DNA from: Pseudanabaena sp. ABRG5-3
GTDB lineage: Bacteria > Cyanobacteriota > Cyanobacteriia > Pseudanabaenales > Pseudanabaenaceae
Assembly (NCBI RefSeq): GCF_003967015.1
Contig: NZ_AP017560.1
Span: 2,604,001-2,668,000, forward strand
Direction of reading: 5' to 3'
DNA: 64,000 nucleotides
The first letter of the stretch is position 1. Each line of letters begins with the position of its first letter. Below are positions 16,601 to 25,575 of the stretch, piece after piece. Below the pieces are notes generated by a model. It ran no database searches. It was not told where the DNA came from and saw only the letters and a list, made by a program, of their open reading frames with translations. Made by a program: the position numbers and the translations under genes.

Positions 16601-17986
16601 TTAAAGCGTTGATCGCACAATTAAGTTGTTTAGGGAATTGGAAATCTCTTCGGTGAGTTTACGAGTACATTCCTTGGCGGCAGTACGGCTAGATTGGTAT
16701 TCGGGTAAACGATCGGAGACTGACAGAGGCTCAGCGACAGAAATAATTACCTTACGATCTCCAAAACTAGGAGTTTCTTTAAAAACTGACTCTTGATCAC
16801 GCTCGGTGACACGCTGCAACACGCTCCACATTAATTTTAAAACTTCCACATAGCGGCTGGGGCTAGGATGTTGACGTACATAGTCACTGGTAACACCAAT
16901 AATACTTTCGGCGATTTTCATATGCCAATTGCTATAGTTAGCTTCGAGGGCAAGTTGATCGGCAAAGTTACGCTCTACCTGTGATAACTGGGCAATATCT
17001 TTGATGTCATTACGGAAAATACGATCCCATCCCGCTTGTTCAAGGCGACGACAGCGATCAATGGCAGTGCCCTTGGATTTAATGCCAAAATTCATTTCCG
17101 CCACGCGCAAAATGCGATCGGCTAAGTCCTGTACGCGAGTTGCTAAATCATCGGTATCCGTGATTTTTGTATCAGTACTAGCATAGCTGCTATAAAAAGT
17201 TTTGTAATAATCGCTGACCCACTGTACTAAATAACTTCCTAAGTCATAGAGGCGTTGATAGCGCGTATTGGGAGTAATTTCAGGTTTGGTAATACCACAT
17301 TCCTTTTCGATAGTGATAATCGTTTGATCGATCGCCCCCCAAGCCTTAGCTGAATATTCGTATTGAATCCCCACAGGAATAATCAGCATTTCTTCGGTGC
17401 GTCCTTCCTTTTGCAAGTCCTCCGCAGCCCAGAATCCAATTTGAGCAATGCCCGGTTCCAGTTCGGCAACCAGTTCACTTTTGCCATTAGTCCCCCCTTC
17501 GGGAGCCATAGAAAGCGGCTCTTTACCGTTGGTGATCTGTTTTCGCATCAGATTTAAAGCAGCGCGATCAAGTTTGCCCCGAAAGATGGAAATCCCCCCT
17601 AGTGCTGGGAATAGCCAATTAATATATTCTCCCGCCCAGAAAGAAATACCGCGATCATATACAAAACTGCTATGGGGAGTCTTCGTTAACTTAATGCCCA
17701 TTTCTCGTGCTTGTTCGGGGACAGCATAGGCGAGCAGATACAACATCGCAAAGGGATCATCTGTGGTGGGATGTCGAAAAGCTAGGAGATATCGCGACTT
17801 CCCATCCTGAAATTTTTTAGTGGCTTCCACAAGGCGATCGATATATCGGGTTTCAATCTGCTTAATTCCACATTGTCCCCTTAACCAAAAAGGCGTTACC
17901 AGCCGTATGAGTTTCAATAAAAATTGGTTGGGTTTGGGCGGATAAACCTTAAGAGGTGGTTGGACGCGAGTCAGATCTACTGCCAT
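16601..17986 (-). CDS. PlsC-like 1-acyl-sn-glycerol-3-phosphate acyltransferase family protein
   Basis: A 461-residue protein with the acyltransferase landmarks of the PlsC family: RHPTTDDPFAML (H-x4-D), GGISIFRGKLDRAAL (substrate-binding F-x-x-R), and MAPEGGTNGKSEL (the EGT block). The C-terminal ~230 residues are a mostly helical extension not found in short PlsC. It is likely to act at the membrane in phospholipid or glycolipid acylation; the exact acceptor is unknown. Confidence 0.8.
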   Translation of the reverse strand: MAVDLTRVQPPLKVYPPKPNQFLLKLIRLVTPFWLRGQCGIKQIETRYIDRLVEATKKFQDGKSRYLLAFRHPTTDDPFAMLYLLAYAVPEQAREMGIKLTKTPHSSFVYDRGISFWAGEYINWLFPALGGISIFRGKLDRAALNLMRKQITNGKEPLSMAPEGGTNGKSELVAELEPGIAQIGFWAAEDLQKEGRTEEMLIIPVGIQYEYSAKAWGAIDQTIITIEKECGITKPEITPNTRYQRLYDLGSYLVQWVSDYYKTFYSSYASTDTKITDTDDLATRVQDLADRILRVAEMNFGIKSKGTAIDRCRRLEQAGWDRIFRNDIKDIAQLSQVERNFADQLALEANYSNWHMKIAESIIGVTSDYVRQHPSPSRYVEVLKLMWSVLQRVTERDQESVFKETPSFGDRKVIISVAEPLSVSDRLPEYQSSRTAAKECTRKLTEEISNSLNNLIVRSTL

Positions 17987-18375
17987 GATTTCCTTTATTT
18001 GTATAGCAATACGAATTAAAACACGCCAAGCAAGAATTCACAATTTTGGGCTTAATTGAGTCAGAGCTACACAATGGGTTCAATTAAGCCTTATCAAATG
18101 TATGTGGCGTGGGCTTCGCCCACGCCACATACACTCAAAACCTAGTACAGCCTATTGATACATAGAAATTTTTGAAAGCACGGCTTCGCCGTGCTTTCAA
18201 AAATTTCTATGGGTATTCAAGTCAGCGCTTTGCGCTGTAAATTCGTTAGCATTGCGTAAGTCATATAAATATTGAACTAAATAGGGATTATGTGAGTCTT
18301 GTAGAGTATGGTACAATCGCGCCCAATTTCCCGAAACTTAATTTTTTATTTCGCTACCTTCGGCTGGCAAGCAAT
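17987..18375. repeat. Non-coding gap with two perfect palindromes
   Basis: This gap holds a 16-base-arm palindrome at 18099-18133 (TGTATGTGGCGTGGGC, loop TTC) and a 24-base-arm palindrome at 18161-18211 (CATAGAAATTTTTGAAAGCA + CGGC, loop TTC). The second shares AGAAATTTTTGAAAG with copies at 32521 and 35960. I see no gene. Confidence 0.75.
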
Positions 18376-19203
18376 ATGAGACTCCACACACACACACCTC
18401 TTTGTAGTTTTGCCATTGGTCTAGTATCTCTAATGAGTGTTAGTACCAATTTCAGTGCCTCTGCAAACGCTCAGTCTTTCCCAAATGATTCGTTACCACC
18501 AGCAACATCAAATACTGGCAGTACTCAGTACCTCGTATATTTGCCGAATGTGGCAAATATTAAACAAGCCAAAATATTAGCTCCTGATGCCTTTGTCAGT
18601 CGTCTGGACACAGGGGAGCAGGTTGTGCAATTAGGACGCTTTACTAATCTCAATCTTGCCCAGCGACGTGCTGCTCAATTTACCCAAGCAGGGCTAAATC
18701 CGCAAATTAAAACTGTTCAAAGTAAGTTTGCCTCTATGCCAGCACCTGCGACAATTCCGAATTCAATACCCCCAAACTCTGCGCCAATACCCGTAGACAC
18801 AATTCCGAATTCGACCCCAAGGGTAGATTCGTTACCAGGTGTGCCGAGCGCAGATTTTCCCAACTCCAATAATCCTCCATCAAACTCAATTGAGATTGTA
18901 CGATCGCCTCAGTCCATACCTCAGCAAAGCCAACCCATACCTATTCAATCAGCTTCTCAGCCCTTACCTCCAGCTAGCCAGCCCGTCGCAAATACTACAC
19001 AGCTACGCTATTTTGTAATCGTTCCTACGGGTTCTGTTTCAGAATTACAACGGGTGCAAACAGTTGCCCCTACTGCCCAATTGCGATCGTCCTATCGTGG
19101 TACTTATATCGAGGTTCAGGGCTATCCCGATCGCCCTAGCGCTGAGACTCTTAACTTGACTATGCGCCGCCAAGGTTTTGATAGTCGCGTTGTTTATTTT
19201 TAA
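18376..19203 (+). CDS. Secreted proline-rich protein with SPOR-like repeats
   Basis: A 275-residue protein with a signal peptide (LCSFAIGLVSLMS...SANAQS), then two similar ~70-residue modules. The first reads YLVYLPNVANIKQAKILAPD then FTNLNLAQRRAAQFTQAGL; the second reads RYFVIVPTGSVSELQRVQT then PDRPSAETLNLTMRRQGF. Both resemble SPOR domains, which bind denuded peptidoglycan. They are joined by a Pro/Ser/Asn linker. An upstream GTG at 18292 is in frame, but the ATG at 18376 gives a clean signal peptide, so I prefer it. The role is probably at the cell wall or envelope. Confidence 0.7.
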   Translation: MRLHTHTPLCSFAIGLVSLMSVSTNFSASANAQSFPNDSLPPATSNTGSTQYLVYLPNVANIKQAKILAPDAFVSRLDTGEQVVQLGRFTNLNLAQRRAAQFTQAGLNPQIKTVQSKFASMPAPATIPNSIPPNSAPIPVDTIPNSTPRVDSLPGVPSADFPNSNNPPSNSIEIVRSPQSIPQQSQPIPIQSASQPLPPASQPVANTTQLRYFVIVPTGSVSELQRVQTVAPTAQLRSSYRGTYIEVQGYPDRPSAETLNLTMRRQGFDSRVVYF

Positions 19204-19232
19204 AAAAAGCAGCGCTTCGCGCTGCTTTTTTT
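19202..19232 (+). terminator. Bidirectional terminator between SPOR-like gene and cruG
   Basis: A 14-base perfect stem (AAAAAAAGCAGCGC, loop TTC) gives runs of seven T on either strand, between two convergent genes. Confidence 0.8.
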
Positions 19233-19237
19233 AATTT

Positions 19238-20413
19238 TTAATATGTACGACCACGCCAACTTTTAGGTTTAGTGAGAGCCGAAATCCAAATCCGAATTAC
19301 AGCAAAGGGATCGGCGAGGGGGGAAAGCCAAAACCAGAAGCCTACTTCGGTATAACTAGTCCGAATACCAAATACCAGTAAGCATCGGATTAATACTAAA
19401 AAGGCATTGAGCCAGAATACAGTATTGATGAATATCGACGGTGCTGGTTGCCAGATCGATAGGGCAATTAATAAGGGAATAGGCAGCCCTTGCACCGCAG
19501 TAAGTAACAGGCAGTCTGCAAAGGTTTGACTAGACGTTGAGGCATCCTTGAGATCGAGCGATCGCCCCCATTCCTTCCATGTTTCCTGCATTGAGGTATA
19601 CATCCGTACCTGCATCAGCGCCACACCATCGAGAAATCCCACCTTTGCACCCTTTTGGGCGGCGGCTCTAGCGAGAGTCACATCATCGCAAAATGAAGAC
19701 TTGGCAAGCTCATAGCCATTGAGTTCGACTAGTTTGGCACGTTTTGATAAAAAGCATTGACCATTTGCCATCACCCGATCTTCGGTGAATTGAGTGCGAT
19801 CGCCCGTTGCCCCAAATCTAAAAATTAAGGTGATTAACAATGCAGGTTGTAGCCATTGTTCGCCTGCGGTCTTGAGAATAAATTTTGGTGACAGGGACAC
19901 AATATCAAAATTTTCAGCAGTGGCTTTCTGCACGAAACTAGCAACTAGCCCCTTTTGTGGAAAGGTATCGGCATCAATACCGAGAATCCATTCACTAGTC
20001 GGATCGCTATTTAAAAATCCTGTGTGCAAAGCCCAAGGGCGACCAACCCATCCCTCTGGCAAAGGATCATCGGTAATTAACTTTAAAGGAATCGGAAAAT
20101 CCTTTTGCAATTTCTGCACATACTCAGGTGTGCCATCCTGCGATCGGCTATCGACGACAATGATTTCCTTAGCCGCCTGATCGCGCAAACCTTCTAAACA
20201 AGTCGGTAAACGCTCAATTTCATTAAGCGTCGGTATCACAATCGAAACATTCGGATTTTGTTTCGCTAAGGCTTCGTCATTTGCTTCGAGGGGCAATAGC
20301 GGCGGCGTGCGATCGTGGGCAGTGCTAAGTCTTTTTAGGAGGACAAGGGTTGCAGGGACTTGCAACAACAAAAGAAATATGGAGAAGCCTGTCAAGAAAA
20401 GCGGATTATTCAA
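19238..20413 (-). CDS. cruG: GT2 family glycosyltransferase, CruG-like (myxol 2'-O-glycosyltransferase)
   Basis: A 391-residue membrane glycosyltransferase. An N-terminal membrane helix precedes the GT-A domain: NVSIVIPTLNEIERLPTCLE, VDSRSQDGTPEY, PEGWVGRPWALHTGF, GIDADTFPQ (DxD), and SFCDDVTLARAAAQKGAKV. Three or four C-terminal membrane helices follow. The PEGWVGRPWAL signature and topology match CruG, which glycosylates carotenoids to make myxoxanthophyll. The substrate is inferred from family resemblance only. Confidence 0.75.
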   Translation of the reverse strand: MNNPLFLTGFSIFLLLLQVPATLVLLKRLSTAHDRTPPLLPLEANDEALAKQNPNVSIVIPTLNEIERLPTCLEGLRDQAAKEIIVVDSRSQDGTPEYVQKLQKDFPIPLKLITDDPLPEGWVGRPWALHTGFLNSDPTSEWILGIDADTFPQKGLVASFVQKATAENFDIVSLSPKFILKTAGEQWLQPALLITLIFRFGATGDRTQFTEDRVMANGQCFLSKRAKLVELNGYELAKSSFCDDVTLARAAAQKGAKVGFLDGVALMQVRMYTSMQETWKEWGRSLDLKDASTSSQTFADCLLLTAVQGLPIPLLIALSIWQPAPSIFINTVFWLNAFLVLIRCLLVFGIRTSYTEVGFWFWLSPLADPFAVIRIWISALTKPKSWRGRTY

Positions 20414-20484
20414 CTTCGATAAATTTGATAAAAATTATTAGGAATCAGAAAAAATTACTCCCCTTTCCCATTGGGAGATAGCTT

Positions 20485-20638
20485 GTACACACAAGTTGTA
20501 AAACCCAGTTACGTCAACGATTATCAAGCCCCCTAGCCCCCAATTCTGGGGGAACAAGACAATTCCAGTCTTTCAAAGTCCCCCAGAATTGGGGGATTTA
20601 GGGGGCTTGATTACTTTAAACGCAGACAAATTGTGTAT
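20485..20638. repeat. Inverted-repeat element of the CCCCCTAGCCCCC type
   Basis: Outer ends (TTGTACACACAAGTTGT / ACAAATTGTGTATA) and the inner pair TCAAGCCCCCTA...TAGGGGGCTTGA, plus CCCCCAATTCTGGGGG-type arms, form one nested inverted repeat between cruG and the dps gene. It is non-coding. Confidence 0.75.
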
Positions 20639-20673
20639 AGGTAGACCAATGGAAGAAGTGAGTGTGAGCGAGA

Positions 20674-21186
20674 TTAGTCTTCTAGCAAACTTCTCAACAT
20701 CCATGCAGTTTTTTCATGGACTTGCAAGCGTTGGGTTAAAAGATCCGCCGTTGGTTCATCATTAGCTTTTTCCGCGATCGGGAAAATGGAACGCGCAGTC
20801 CTGACTACTGCCTCTTGTCCTTCCACAAGCAACTTGATCATTTCCGTCGCCTTGGGAACTCCCTCAGTTTCAGGAATCGAGGTGAGCTTGGCATAGGCGG
20901 AATATGTACCGGGGGCAGGAATGCCGAGAGAGCGAATCCGTTCAGCAATTAGGTCAACGGCGAGGGCTAGTTCAGTATATTGTGCCTCAAACATGAGGTG
21001 TAAGGTATTGAACATTGGACCTGTAACATTCCAATGGAAATTATGGGTTTTGAGGTAAAGGGTGTAGGTGTCAGCAAGTAACCTCGAAAGTCCATCAGCG
21101 ATCGCTGTCCGATCATCTTCAGAAATACCAATATTAATTGTGTTAGATAGCTCTTTATCGGCAGATTTTTCCTTGTTTTTGCCCAT
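20674..21186 (-). CDS. dps: Dps-family ferritin-like DNA-protecting protein
   Basis: A 170-residue mini-ferritin that oxidises and stores iron and protects DNA under stress. The intersubunit ferroxidase residues are present: [13 protein letters not shown] (His), then [20 protein letters not shown] (Asp and Glu). The late [14 protein letters not shown] helix also fits. A short charged N-terminal tail ([12 protein letters not shown]) could contact DNA. Its own promoter probably lies in the gap upstream, after a terminator. Confidence 0.92.
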   Translation of the reverse strand: MGKNKEKSADKELSNTINIGISEDDRTAIADGLSRLLADTYTLYLKTHNFHWNVTGPMFNTLHLMFEAQYTELALAVDLIAERIRSLGIPAPGTYSAYAKLTSIPETEGVPKATEMIKLLVEGQEAVVRTARSIFPIAEKANDEPTADLLTQRLQVHEKTAWMLRSLLED

Positions 21187-21245
21187 GTTGATATATTTTC
21201 CTTAATAGTACTGATTGCATTATAGCTATTCCCAAAATCACAAAA

Positions 21246-21307
21246 AAGCACCCATTGGGTGCTTCTCTAGACACTATGATGGGCGACACGATGCGCCGCC
21301 CATCATA
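21246..21307 (-). terminator. Terminator plus palindrome downstream of the 21309 gene
   Basis: On the minus strand the hairpin AAGCACCC-ATT-GGGTGCTT (21246-21264) is followed by a T run and suits termination of the 21309-21653 gene. A second inverted repeat, TATGATGGGCG...CGCCCATCATA, covers 21275-21307 with an imperfect centre. Confidence 0.65.
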
Positions 21308-21308
21308 A

Positions 21309-21653
21309 TTAATACTCAATAGTCATACTTTCGTAGGTTACGCCGCGAGTTTTTTGGATGCGCTCGGTGGGTTTGGCTTTAATTTTATTTACAAATTGAG
21401 CTTCAGACATCTCGGCACTCACCGCATTATTCTCGACATCAAGATCCAGTTGCGCGAGATTGCGATCTAATTCAGCAAGGCGATCGATTATTTGTTGCTG
21501 GCGATCGCAGACTCTAACTAGCTCCTCCTGCAAACGCTCTTTCTCATTAGCAAGCTGGTGCATCTGGATATATATAGCTGAAGGTGTCTTTCGCAGAGGC
21601 ATAGAACGCAACTTGGGCTGGATCGGTCTGCGAGATGCACGAGAAATAGTCAT
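21309..21653 (-). CDS. Small coiled-coil protein, possibly GvpV-like
   Basis: A 114-residue protein. A basic N-terminus (RRPIQPKLRSMPLRKTPSA) is followed by a long heptad-rich helix (LANEKERLQEELVRVCDRQQ, then QIIDRLAELDRNLAQLDLDV) and a tail ending YESMTIEY. This layout, especially the RLQEEL...QQIIDRLAELD helix, recalls the cyanobacterial gas-vesicle protein GvpV, but no gvpA or other gas-vesicle gene is in the window. Gas-vesicle assignment is weak; a conserved coiled-coil protein is certain. Confidence 0.6.
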   Translation of the reverse strand: MTISRASRRPIQPKLRSMPLRKTPSAIYIQMHQLANEKERLQEELVRVCDRQQQIIDRLAELDRNLAQLDLDVENNAVSAEMSEAQFVNKIKAKPTERIQKTRGVTYESMTIEY

Positions 21654-21712
21654 AGGTTTAACCCTGATAGAAGCTTATTTGGGGCTATGGCTAGCAAAAA
21701 ATGCTGACCAAG

Positions 21713-22063
21713 CTATTTAGGATTAGGCTCAAAGAATACTTTATATAAAATAAATCCGACTAGCGCCAGAATGCCGATAGAAATTGCGGCTGTCACCAGT
21801 TTAAACACAAAATTTAGAATTGTAAATGCAACTAATCCGATTACAACAATCGCGGCAATTTTGGTTGCCCCAGTCAAGCTATTTACCCAATCGATGAGGC
21901 TACTTAAACTAGTTTTCGCGGCATCCACACCTTGGCTAACGGCAGCAAATTCTGGCTCAGCACGCTTATCAGGTTCGTGGGGTTGCTTATTTGCTTGTTG
22001 CTTGCCCATTACTTCGCGCTCTAGCTCACGAAAGCGCTCTTCTAGGTTATCGGTTTGACTCAT
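21713..22063 (-). CDS. Hypothetical cyanobacterial membrane protein
   Basis: A 116-residue protein with a charged N-terminus (LEERFRELEREVMGKQQ) and two hydrophobic segments at about residues 66-88 and 90-110 (AAIVVIGLVAFTILNFVF; AISIGILALVGFILYKVFF). I do not recognise a function. It lies 59 bases upstream of the coiled-coil gene on the same strand, so they may be co-transcribed. Confidence 0.75.
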   Translation of the reverse strand: MSQTDNLEERFRELEREVMGKQQANKQPHEPDKRAEPEFAAVSQGVDAAKTSLSSLIDWVNSLTGATKIAAIVVIGLVAFTILNFVFKLVTAAISIGILALVGFILYKVFFEPNPK

Positions 22064-22227
22064 AGCAGCAAAGAATAAAAAACTATGGCTTATTTTACTG
22101 CAAACCTTGAAAGCTGATGAGCTTGCTTAGGAAGTAATTACACTACTTTACTCACAGATTTAGTTAGATTTTGGTATCATTTGGCTATATCAGAATATCC
22201 AAACGCAATATAATCAGCGAGGTTTTA

Positions 22228-22719
22228 ATGGTTGGAATATTTCAACAAGAAAGAATTGTTAAAGCAGAAGAACAAATTGCAGAAAAAAGGCGGTACATCA
22301 ATTATGATACGAGAGAATTCACGATTGAAAGTATAGTCAAATACCTAGAAGAAGAAGAGACCTTTTTACCTGAATATCATAGAGACTTAGTATGGGATAG
22401 TACTCGTCAATCTAAGTTTATTGAATCTATTTTTCTTGGATTACCTATACTTCCGCTCTTTGTTGCCAAAATTCAAGAGCCATTTAGTTTAGAAATTATT
22501 GATGGTTCTCAAAGAGTCCTAACTCTTGCAGCATTCATGACTAATAAATTACAACTAATCCATTTAAAAACTTTGGACTCTTTGAATGGATTTAGCTTTA
22601 GTGATTTTTCACCTTCCCATCAACGAAAATTCAAAAACACTTCTATTAATGTAATTATTTTATTTGATGCTGATGAAATATCAAAAAAAGATATATCTAA
22701 TCGCATCAATACTTATTAA
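22228..22719 (+). CDS. DUF262 (ParB-like nuclease fold) protein, short form
   Basis: A 163-residue protein with the N-terminal DUF262 signatures: FLPEYHRDLVWD (for PxxQRxxVW) and LEIIDGSQRVLTLAAF (for DGQQRLxTL). It stops at SNRINTY, where longer relatives continue from RINT into the rest of the domain, so it is either a naturally short form or truncated. I start at ATG 22228 because GAGG lies 5 bases upstream. The stop is 8 bases before the HEPN gene. The region is AT-rich and lacks HIP1 sites, unlike neighbours, suggesting acquisition. DUF262 proteins pair with HEPN nucleases in defence or toxin-antitoxin modules. Confidence 0.8.
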   Translation: MVGIFQQERIVKAEEQIAEKRRYINYDTREFTIESIVKYLEEEETFLPEYHRDLVWDSTRQSKFIESIFLGLPILPLFVAKIQEPFSLEIIDGSQRVLTLAAFMTNKLQLIHLKTLDSLNGFSFSDFSPSHQRKFKNTSINVIILFDADEISKKDISNRINTY

Positions 22720-22727
22720 AATTTTTT

Positions 22728-23474
22728 ATGAAAGAATTTATACGAGACTTTCATAAGCGTGTAGTTGAAATTAACAAATATTTTAATTTGGTCGATAGGA
22801 TTGAAAATCTTGGAGGTTTTTCGACTGATTCGATTGTTTTCCCATCTGGTGATTACATAGTTGATAGTGATCTTCAGAAGATTTTGAAATCCAATTGTTA
22901 CTTGCTTTTATATAATTTGATTGAATCCTCCGTTAGGAATGGCATAATAGCTATCCATGATGCTATTTATCTTGATAAGCTGACCTATAAAGATTTGAGT
23001 CCAAAAATTAAAAGATTATGGCTGTTAAATGATCGTAGTAAAAGTTTTATAAATTCCAATATTAAAAGGGATACTATTGCAACAAACCTTCAGGAAATAA
23101 TTGGATTAATCCTTGATGAAGAGATAGTTGCTCTAGATGAAAGTAATATTCCAATATCTGGTAATCTTGATGCCAAAACTATCAATGAATTAATAAGTAT
23201 GTATGGTTTTAGTGGGAATTTGGGCATTTCAGCTAAGGAGATAGATAATGTTCTTAATTTTGTAGTTAAGATTAGGTGTGATTTAGCTCATGGCAATGTA
23301 TCATTTAGTGATGCATCAAATGAAGTTATTTGGAATAGATCAACTAGTGATCCTGATAGTAGTAATAGTGTTTATAGATACTTAGTTGATGATAAAGAGA
23401 AGATAGTTAAATATTTAACACATCTCCTAAAAAATATTGATGAATATATTGATAACAAAAAGTATAAAGTATAA
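22728..23474 (+). CDS. MAE_28990/MAE_18760-like HEPN nuclease
   Basis: A 248-residue protein. The segment ILKSNCYLLLYNLIESSVRN resembles the N-terminal helix of the MAE_28990 HEPN family, and KIRCDLAHGNVSF carries the HEPN active-site motif R-x4-H (RCDLAH). HEPN domains of this type cut RNA. The gene sits 8 bases after the DUF262 gene and shares its AT-rich, HIP1-free composition, so the pair looks like one acquired cassette. The likely role is abortive-infection or toxin activity. I infer it; only the motif is seen. Confidence 0.82.
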   Translation: MKEFIRDFHKRVVEINKYFNLVDRIENLGGFSTDSIVFPSGDYIVDSDLQKILKSNCYLLLYNLIESSVRNGIIAIHDAIYLDKLTYKDLSPKIKRLWLLNDRSKSFINSNIKRDTIATNLQEIIGLILDEEIVALDESNIPISGNLDAKTINELISMYGFSGNLGISAKEIDNVLNFVVKIRCDLAHGNVSFSDASNEVIWNRSTSDPDSSNSVYRYLVDDKEKIVKYLTHLLKNIDEYIDNKKYKV

Positions 23475-23546
23475 TCAAAGTTTTCCTTGTCTTTAGGTGT
23501 GTGAGATATAATTTGAGCTAGTTCATTATCTTTCCAAGAGTTATAT

Positions 23547-24149
23547 ATGCTAGACAAACGTGACTATACGCTGATTATCGACAAAAGCGGCAGTATGTCT
23601 AATACCGATAGAGGTACAAACAAAAGTCGATGGGAAATTGTTAAGGAATCTACGCTTGCCCTTGCTCGTAAATGTGATCAACTAGATCCTGATGGGATTA
23701 CGGTGTATTTGTTCTCAGGAAAATTCAAGAGATTTGATAATGTCTCTGCGGCAAGGGTTGAGCAAATCTTCCAAGAGAACGACCCAATGGGTGGGACAAA
23801 TTTGACCGCAGTTTTGCAGGATGCGATTAATAGTTTCTTTCAGCGCAAAAAAGCTGGGCAAATCAAGACAGGGGAAACAATTCTCGTAATTACCGATGGT
23901 GAACCCGACGATCGCCGTTCAGTGTTTGAAGTCATCATCGAAGCGACACGCCGCCTGAATAATGATGCTGAATTAGCACTTTCCTTTATTCAAGTTGGCA
24001 CTGATGCAAGTGCGACCGACTTTCTGAAAGCTCTAGATGATAAATTGCAAAGCATTGGTGCAAACTTCGATATTGTCGATACGATTACGCTGGCGGATAT
24101 GGAAGATATGACTCTCTCGGAAGTTTTATTAAGTGCAATTAATGATTGA
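23547..24149 (+). CDS. von Willebrand factor A domain protein
   Basis: A 200-residue protein made up of one vWA domain. The metal-ion adhesion site is complete: LIIDKSGSMS (DxSxS), MGGTNLTAVL (Thr) and ITDGEPDDRRS (Asp). There is no signal peptide or membrane segment, so it acts in the cytoplasm, as TerY-like vWA proteins do. It is 8 bases upstream of the Slr1339-like gene, and both are probably one stress-related operon. HIP1-rich composition returns here (CGATCG at 23909), separating it from the HEPN cassette. Confidence 0.88.
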   Translation: MLDKRDYTLIIDKSGSMSNTDRGTNKSRWEIVKESTLALARKCDQLDPDGITVYLFSGKFKRFDNVSAARVEQIFQENDPMGGTNLTAVLQDAINSFFQRKKAGQIKTGETILVITDGEPDDRRSVFEVIIEATRRLNNDAELALSFIQVGTDASATDFLKALDDKLQSIGANFDIVDTITLADMEDMTLSEVLLSAIND

Positions 24150-24157
24150 GGAAATAA

Positions 24158-24601
24158 ATGGAATCTCTTGAGTCCATTCTTACGGATCTTCAGAATAAAT
24201 ACACAGATCCTAATGTTAATCAGCAACCTAAGTCTCAGCTTAAATCTGAGCGATCGCAACAAGATTTACCCAGCCTAGATATTGAGGTCAAACCAGCAAT
24301 CACAACTAATCCTAGTTCCCTAGATCGCCTATTGGATGATTTACGCAATGGCGTTACTAAGCCTGTAGAACCAGAAATAAATGTCCAGCCAATACCATCT
24401 ACCAGTAGTGCTATTAATCATGATCTGCAACAGGTAGAGGATCTCCAAAAAGCTAAAGACCGTCAGATTTATGAGCAAAAGGCAAGGGAATGGCTAAAAA
24501 CGCTTGATCCTCTCTGTGGTGAGGGATTATGGTTCGAGGAATTTGCCAAGAACTATCCGTCCAAGCTAGAAGCAGCGATCGCCATAATACAATCCAAGTA
24601 A
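24158..24601 (+). CDS. Slr1339-family salt-stress protein (probable)
   Basis: A 147-residue hydrophilic protein with two copies of an LxxLLxDLxxxx-type motif (ESLESILTDLQNKYTD and SLDRLLDDLRNGVTK), a linker, and a conserved C-terminal region: KAREWLKTLDPLCGEGLWFE then EFAKNYPSKLEAAIAII. This pattern is that of the cyanobacterial Slr1339 salt-stress family as I recall it. GAGGAAA lies just upstream of the start. Operon with the vWA gene. Confidence 0.7.
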   Translation: MESLESILTDLQNKYTDPNVNQQPKSQLKSERSQQDLPSLDIEVKPAITTNPSSLDRLLDDLRNGVTKPVEPEINVQPIPSTSSAINHDLQQVEDLQKAKDRQIYEQKAREWLKTLDPLCGEGLWFEEFAKNYPSKLEAAIAIIQSK

Positions 24602-24705
24602 GCTGAGAATAGTCATTTCGCGACTATTCTCAGCTTTATTAGGGACGCGCAGTAAAATAAGGAACCGATTTTTTGTAGCGTGGCGAAGCCACGCTACAAA
24701 AAATC
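24602..24705. repeat. Two palindromes between the salt-stress gene and gloB
   Basis: The first (24602-24634) has 13-base arms GCTGAGAATAGTC. The second (24667-24705) has 18-base arms GATTTTTTGTAGCGTGGC around loop GAA, flanked by GGAACC/GGTTC. Either may end the upstream transcript. Confidence 0.7.
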
Positions 24706-24753
24706 TGGTTCTTGATAAAGAACCCTTAGTTTATTGAACATTTAATCAATCTT

Positions 24754-25530
24754 ATGCAAATCTATCGCCTGCCCGTCTTAAGTGACAATTACGTGTTTGT
24801 GTTACATGATCCTGCTAGTAAGACTGCCGCAGTCGTTGATCCTGCTGTTGCTGAGCCAGTCTTAGCCAAATTAGAAGAATTAGATGCAACTTTGGTAGCG
24901 ATTTTTAATACGCATCATCACGGTGATCATGTGGGTGGTAACTCCGCATTAATCAAAAAATTTCCTAAGGCAGTTGTCTACGGTGGCGAAAAAGATCGCG
25001 ATCGCATTCCCCATCAACAAGTATTTCTCAAGGGTGGCGATCGCGTAACTTTTGGAGATCGCGAAGCAGAGGTATTTTTTGTCCCTGGACATACCTATGC
25101 CCATATTGCCTATTACTTCCCCGCAGTGGGCGATGAAGGCGGTGAACTATTTTGTGGTGATACGGTGTTTGCTGGCGGCTGTGGCAGATTATTTGAAGGC
25201 ACTCCTGCCCAGATGCTTAGTTCCATTGACCAATTGCGGCAGCTACCCGACGATACTCGTGTTTGGTGCGCCCATGAATACACCCTAGGCAATCTCAAAT
25301 TTGCACTGACCGTTGATAGTGAAAATCCTGATTTACAGGAAAGGATGGTTACGGCTACTGAAATGCGCCAAAGGGGACAGGCAACTGTACCAAGTACGAT
25401 TGGTTTAGAAAAGCGGACTAATCCATTTCTGAGATGGGATATTCCCGCAATTCAGCGATCGGCAGGTATAGATATTCCCGATCGCGTATTTGCCAGAATT
25501 CGCGGACAAAAAGATAATTTTGCAGGTTAG
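24754..25530 (+). CDS. gloB: Hydroxyacylglutathione hydrolase (glyoxalase II)
   Basis: A 258-residue metallo-beta-lactamase-fold enzyme that hydrolyses S-lactoylglutathione in methylglyoxal detoxification. It shows [16 protein letters not shown] (THxHxDH), [13 protein letters not shown] (His), [19 protein letters not shown] (bridging Asp) and [15 protein letters not shown] (His), and ends with the substrate-domain sequence TNPFLRWD. Normal length and complete active site. Confidence 0.95.
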   Translation: MQIYRLPVLSDNYVFVLHDPASKTAAVVDPAVAEPVLAKLEELDATLVAIFNTHHHGDHVGGNSALIKKFPKAVVYGGEKDRDRIPHQQVFLKGGDRVTFGDREAEVFFVPGHTYAHIAYYFPAVGDEGGELFCGDTVFAGGCGRLFEGTPAQMLSSIDQLRQLPDDTRVWCAHEYTLGNLKFALTVDSENPDLQERMVTATEMRQRGQATVPSTIGLEKRTNPFLRWDIPAIQRSAGIDIPDRVFARIRGQKDNFAG

Positions 25531-25532
25531 AC

Positions 25533-25567
25533 AATAAAAAAGCTCCTCTTTGAGGAGCTTTTTTATT
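25533..25567 (+). terminator. Terminator after gloB
   Basis: A perfect 16-base stem (AATAAAAAAGCTCCTC, loop TTT) with six T residues lies between gloB and the convergent tRNA-Gln. Confidence 0.85.
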
Positions 25568-25575
25568 TTTATTTA

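Noticed and set aside
18292-18375. GTG start at 18292 for the SPOR-like gene
   Set aside because: It adds 28 residues before a good signal peptide; the ATG at 18376 is more likely.
21309-22063. A gas-vesicle gene cluster
   Set aside because: Only one weakly GvpV-like coiled-coil protein is present, with no gvpA, gvpC, gvpN or other gas-vesicle gene nearby.
22228-24601. DUF262, HEPN, vWA and Slr1339-like genes as one four-gene system
   Set aside because: A 72-base gap and a clear change in composition separate the HEPN gene from the vWA gene, and the last two look like ordinary chromosomal stress genes.
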